Positions 6,486 to 9,591 of a stretch of DNA of 9,591 nt are shown piece after piece (positions within the stretch are counted from its first letter, which is position 1; every line of letters begins with the position of its first letter). The position numbers and the translations under genes are program-made. The DNA comes from an uncultured Rikenellaceae bacterium (GTDB lineage: Bacteria; Bacteroidota; Bacteroidia; Bacteroidales; Rikenellaceae). The stretch lies in assembly GCA_947176715.1 (NCBI GenBank), contig CAMWRR010000056.1, forward strand, positions 1 through 9,591. Direction: 5' to 3'. The notes under the pieces are model-generated. The model saw only the letters and a program-made list of their open reading frames with translations. It searched no databases and had not been told where the DNA came from.

Positions 6486-7158
6486 GCATTCTCGATTTTC
6501 CAGAAAGGACAAACCGACTTATGGTCGCCGGCCTACCTTTCGCACTTAATTACCCTCTTATTAAATAAATTAATCCTCCACGGACTTGTCAATAAATGAA
6601 AAATACAACTTTTAAACCCTGTAACTTAATACCAAAAATAATTTCATCAACCTTTCTCACTATACAATACTCTATATATTCAAGGCTTTATATAAATCCG
6701 TTACATATAGTGAAGAGATATACCGGCCATACATACTAACCCTCCATCCCCTCAGACCGTATCGTATCCCTGTGCTGTCCGATATCGGTATCACAAATTT
6801 ATGTATTAATGTTTTTCGGTGTAACGGCATATTCCGGATCCGCCCCCAATATCCCCGCATACAGAGAGCGACACAAAGGGCATTACCTGTTTGTCCCTGC
6901 TTAAAAATATGATATACTGTCATATAAATACACATGATTATATATGCCAAATCAGAAAATTAATGTGACAGCACCGAAAAAGCACAAACGCGACACCCCG
7001 TATAAAGCGTCGATATATGCCCGTACGCTTCACGAACGACAGTTTTCATACACTAACGCACAGATGCGGCCAAAAGCAGGTTTTAAGCCCCGGACAGCCC
7101 GTGGCGGACGATACGGTACGCTTTTTGCCGCAACCATGTTCTCTCGAACCGTAAATGA
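6486..7158. other. Long AT-rich intergenic region, no recognisable gene
   Basis: About 670 bases of composition unlike the flanking genes, particularly AT-rich from 6545 to 6720. A reverse open frame over 6672-6950 and the upstream in-frame extension of the LytTR frame (6944-7198) have no family motif and untypical codon use, so I treat both as noncoding. A weak inverted pair CACTATA (6658-6664) / TATAGTG (6706-6712) is present. Its size before a regulator gene suggests a large upstream control region, or a decayed gene, but nothing identifiable is left. Confidence 0.5.
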
Positions 7159-7203
7159 AAATTTGCCGTCATGGATATTATTGGATAAATTTGCCATCAT
7201 GCA
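7159..7203 (+). repeat. 17-bp imperfect direct repeat at the LytTR gene start
   Basis: AAATTTGCCGTCATGGA (7159-7175) and AAATTTGCCATCATGCA (7187-7203) match at 15 of 17 positions with a 28-bp offset. The copies overlap the -33 and -7 promoter elements, and the second runs into the proposed ATG. LytTR proteins typically bind pairs of direct repeats, so an autoregulatory operator is possible. A small local duplication is the simpler explanation. Confidence 0.6.
7162..7193 (+). promoter_or_regulatory. Bacteroidota-type promoter for the LytTR gene
   Basis: TTTG (7162-7165) and TAAATTTG (7186-7193) match the -33 TTTG / -7 TAnnTTTG consensus. The centres lie 26 bases apart, as expected. This is the best promoter match in the window. 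It predicts a transcript start near 7196-7200, almost on the ATG at 7199. Confidence 0.6.
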
Positions 7204-8011
7204 ATCGGAAGCGAACCGGATCATATCCGACATATATAAAGGTAACAGACTCGTAACAGTGCCCGCATTGGCCGCGCTGTTGTCGCTTATTGCCGCATGG
7301 GCCGTTTACGGCTATACGGCGGGGCCGTGGGGGGTGCCGTTGTGGCTGACGGCATGGGCCGTATCGTTGCCTCTGACGGCATTACCGGCGCTGTTGATGC
7401 GACTTGCCGAAAGCAGGGGCATATCCGCCACGGTATCGTTCGCGGCGGTTACGGCCATAACGGCAGCGGTCGCATTTGCGGTCTACGGTCGTATCGTCGC
7501 CGAAGAGGGGCTACTGTGGCGACGCGTATGCCTGAGCCTGTCGCTCTCTACGGCGCCGTACCTCCTCTCGTGTGCCGCTGTCGCATGCGTAACCCGTTAC
7601 GTAAGAAAGCACGACACCGACAAGCGGAGGCCCTATTCGTCGCTCAGGATGGATTTTCTCTCCGAGCGCGGAAAGGTGGAGCTTTCAATAACCTCCGACC
7701 GTTTTCTCTACATGGAGAGCGAATCCAACTACCTGACAGTGACATATCTCGACAAAGACCCGAGAGGCAAAGAGCGCCCGGCCACACGCAAGATAAGGTC
7801 GTCGCTCAAGAGCACGGAGGCACGGTTCGGGCGCCTGCCTCTGATAAAGGCCAACCGCAGCTGCATAGTCAACCGCGAACGAATAGATTACGTGGTAAGA
7901 GAGGGGCGCGGCGGCATGCTTAAGCTGCACGGCCACGACGATATGCTCAAGATATCGCAACAGAACTATAACGCTTTCGCCGAATATGCGGAACAGAGAG
8001 CGGGAGACTGA
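7199..8011 (+). CDS. Membrane-anchored LytTR-type DNA-binding regulator
   Basis: From the ATG at 7199 the protein has 270 residues. Four hydrophobic helices (about 18-39, 46-69, 76-100, 111-134) are followed by a linker and a C-terminal LytTR DNA-binding domain (about 151-264). That domain shows SDRFLYMESESNYLTVTYL (166-184), a basic RKIRSSLKSTEARF strand-helix, and IKANRSCIVNRERIDYV, the equivalent of the usual HRSFIVN with His replaced by Asn. There is no receiver domain, so the input is probably sensed through the membrane part; the signal is unknown. The frame is open back to an ATG at 6944, but those 85 residues are basic, motif-free and span a strong promoter, so I prefer 7199. The antiporter gene follows after 32 bp. 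Confidence 0.85.
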   Translation: MQSEANRIISDIYKGNRLVTVPALAALLSLIAAWAVYGYTAGPWGVPLWLTAWAVSLPLTALPALLMRLAESRGISATVSFAAVTAITAAVAFAVYGRIVAEEGLLWRRVCLSLSLSTAPYLLSCAAVACVTRYVRKHDTDKRRPYSSLRMDFLSERGKVELSITSDRFLYMESESNYLTVTYLDKDPRGKERPATRKIRSSLKSTEARFGRLPLIKANRSCIVNRERIDYVVREGRGGMLKLHGHDDMLKISQQNYNAFAEYAEQRAGD

Positions 8012-8043
8012 ACCACGACACGACGTTTTCAGATTTTACACCT

Positions 8044-8997
8044 ATGTTTATAAGTATCTTATCGCTCGTAGCCGGATTGGCTATGATACTGGTCGGGGCG
8101 AACGCCCTTACCGACGGAGCCTCCTCTTTGGCCTCCAAGCTGGGGGTGTCGCGGTTGGTGATAGGCCTTACGGTGGTGGCCTTCGGCACCTCGGCACCGG
8201 AGCTGGCCGTGAACGTGGTATCGGCCGTAGAGGGCAATACGGGGATGGCCATAGGCAACGTGGTGGGGAGCAACCTCTTCAATATGTTGATGATAGTGGG
8301 TGTCACGGCTATGGCAGTGCCTGTTCCTGTCACCAAGAACACCCTATCCAAAGAGATTCCACTGGCCGTGCTCTCGTGCGTGGTGTTGTTCGTGTGCGCC
8401 AGCGACATATTGTTAGGCTCAGGAGAGGCGGATACGATAGGGCGTGCCGACGGCCTGCTGTTGCTATGCTTCTTCGCGGTGTTCATGGGCTACACCTTCG
8501 CCATAGCCAAGGACAATGAGGCGGAGGACGGAAAGGCGGTATCGATGCCCGTGTGGCGCAGTGTCATATACATAGCGGCGGGGTTAGGCGCCCTGATATG
8601 GGGCGGCGAGCTGTTCGTGGGCGGCGCGGGCGACATAGCGCGCTCCTTGGGGGTGGACGAGGCCACGATAGGGCTGACGCTGGTGGCTATGGGTACATCG
8701 TTCCCCGAGCTGGCCACATCGGTGGTGGCGGCCCTCAAAAAGAATCCCGAGATTGCCGTGGGAAACGTGATAGGCTCCACGCTATTCAACTCGTTCTTCG
8801 TTCTGGGGACCAGCGCCGTGATATCGCCCCTGCCGTTGGGCGGCATAACGCGCACCGACATGCTGTGTCTCATTGGCGCCTCGGTGCTTATGTTCCTTGC
8901 GGGGAGGTTCGGCGGCAAACGTGTCGTGACCCGTGCGGAGGGGGCGGTTCTCGTCGCGGCCTATCTCGGGTATATGGCATACGTGGTTTTCAAGTGA
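8044..8997 (+). CDS. Calcium/sodium antiporter, CaCA family (YrbG-like)
   Basis: An inner-membrane cation exchanger expected to couple Na+ (possibly also K+) movement to Ca2+ export. The 317 residues are almost wholly hydrophobic and fall into two homologous halves, the typical inverted duplication. The alpha-1 repeat has GTSAPEL (48-54) and GNVVGSNLFN (71-80); the alpha-2 repeat has GTSFPEL (217-223) and GNVIGSTLFN (240-249). The glutamates in both GTSxPE motifs, which bind the cation in structurally studied members, are present. A charged cytoplasmic loop around 155-170 separates the halves. The ATG at 8044 starts directly at the first membrane helix. It lies 32 bp behind the LytTR gene, which could control it. 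The ion specificity is inferred from family only. Confidence 0.93.
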   Translation: MFISILSLVAGLAMILVGANALTDGASSLASKLGVSRLVIGLTVVAFGTSAPELAVNVVSAVEGNTGMAIGNVVGSNLFNMLMIVGVTAMAVPVPVTKNTLSKEIPLAVLSCVVLFVCASDILLGSGEADTIGRADGLLLLCFFAVFMGYTFAIAKDNEAEDGKAVSMPVWRSVIYIAAGLGALIWGGELFVGGAGDIARSLGVDEATIGLTLVAMGTSFPELATSVVAALKKNPEIAVGNVIGSTLFNSFFVLGTSAVISPLPLGGITRTDMLCLIGASVLMFLAGRFGGKRVVTRAEGAVLVAAYLGYMAYVVFK

Positions 8998-9071
8998 GGA
9001 GGGCATCCCGTAGCTGTAGCCCCCTGCCCAAGGCCCGCCGCGATTTTTAATCCGTATAAGTAAGCAAGACA

Positions 9072-9572
9072 ATGTATAACCGCAAAAGATACACCCCCCG
9101 CACCGACGAGGGCAAAACCCCGGAGCAGGCCCTGACACGTCTTACCGAGCTGTGTTCGCGTTCGGAGAGGTGCGCGGACGACGCCCGCCGTCTCATGACA
9201 CGCTGGAAGATTGAGCCCGAGGCGCAGGAGGAGATAGTGACCCTGTTGCAGAGAGAGCGTTACATCGACCATGAGCGTTACACGCGCGCTTTCGTCGAAG
9301 ACAAGTTGCGCTTCTCAGGCTGGGGCGCATACAAGATAAAGGCCGCATTGCGCGCCAAACATATCGACGACGCCTCGATAGACGCCGCATTGGAGGAGTT
9401 CGGCGACTGTGACGAGGCGCACGACAGGCTGGCGGCCATACTCTCCGACAAACTGCGGCGCACCGACGCCGAGGACAGCTACCGGCTCAAGGGCAAACTG
9501 CTGAGATTCGCATCGTCGCGCGGTTTCGGCTACGAGGAGGCCATGAGGGTCAGAGAGGAGTTGGTCGAATAG
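9072..9572 (+). CDS. recX: Regulatory protein RecX
   Basis: RecX binds RecA filaments and usually inhibits strand exchange and coprotease activity, tuning recombination and SOS output. The 166 residues are close to the usual length and are built from helical three-helix repeats. The family signature is clear in RERYIDHERYTRAFVEDKLR (61-80), followed by GAYKIKAALRAKHID (85-99), equivalent to the common RYA-AFVRDK / G-xxKIxxxLRxKGI pattern. A C-terminal repeat with LKGKLLRFASSRGFGYEEAMRV (139-160) matches the usual ending. The N-terminus is short, basic and less conserved. It starts 74 bp after the antiporter and recA is not adjacent in the window, so it may have its own promoter; I see no convincing one. 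Confidence 0.92.
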   Translation: MYNRKRYTPRTDEGKTPEQALTRLTELCSRSERCADDARRLMTRWKIEPEAQEEIVTLLQRERYIDHERYTRAFVEDKLRFSGWGAYKIKAALRAKHIDDASIDAALEEFGDCDEAHDRLAAILSDKLRRTDAEDSYRLKGKLLRFASSRGFGYEEAMRVREELVE

Positions 9573-9591
9573 CTTTGTTTGTTATATATTT

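Noticed and set aside
6672..6950. Reverse 92-codon frame in the AT-rich gap
   Set aside because: It shows no recognisable domain and uses codons unlike the neighbouring genes, so it is most likely chance.

Overview
The window looks like a chromosomal segment from a member of the Bacteroidota, most likely Bacteroidales. Three things point there. The RadC and LpxD sequences are of Bacteroidota type. Promoter-like boxes match the Bacteroidota TAnnTTTG consensus. Most genes lack a strong Shine-Dalgarno sequence. Isoleucine is encoded very often by ATA, and coding regions are moderately GC-rich; this would fit Rikenellaceae/Alistipes-like bacteria, but that assignment is only an inference.

Layout. 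Positions 1-787 hold no recognisable protein gene. They carry a 95-bp tandem repeat cut by the left window edge, a second partly rearranged copy of it just before folA, and GC-rich palindromic and inverted-repeat DNA between the two. Positions 788-2239 are a short forward operon of folA (dihydrofolate reductase) and nadA (quinolinate synthase), closed by a 10-bp perfect hairpin. Positions 2240-2711 are a noncoding spacer with diverged GC-rich repeats. Positions 5463 down to 2712 are a reverse-strand operon: a WecA/TagO-like glycosyl-1-phosphate transferase, lpxD and ruvC, with gaps of only 28 and 9 bp. A divergent intergenic region (5464-5748) with a candidate promoter on each strand leads to radC (5749-6414), followed by a strong hairpin. 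After about 700 bp of AT-rich, apparently noncoding DNA come a membrane-anchored LytTR regulator, a CaCA-family Na+/Ca2+ antiporter and recX, all forward.

How the genes fit together. FolA and NadA make cofactors (tetrahydrofolate and NAD). The WecA-like enzyme starts lipid-linked surface glycan synthesis and LpxD acylates lipid A precursors, so that operon serves the outer envelope, with the Holliday-junction resolvase RuvC attached at its end. RecX and RadC add recombination-related functions nearby. The LytTR regulator and antiporter may be co-transcribed.

The coding content is ordinary housekeeping. I did not find a convincing new defence, mobile or biosynthetic system. The least explained parts are the repeat cluster at 1-735, the small dispersed GC-rich repeat family, and the promoter/start arrangement of the LytTR gene.
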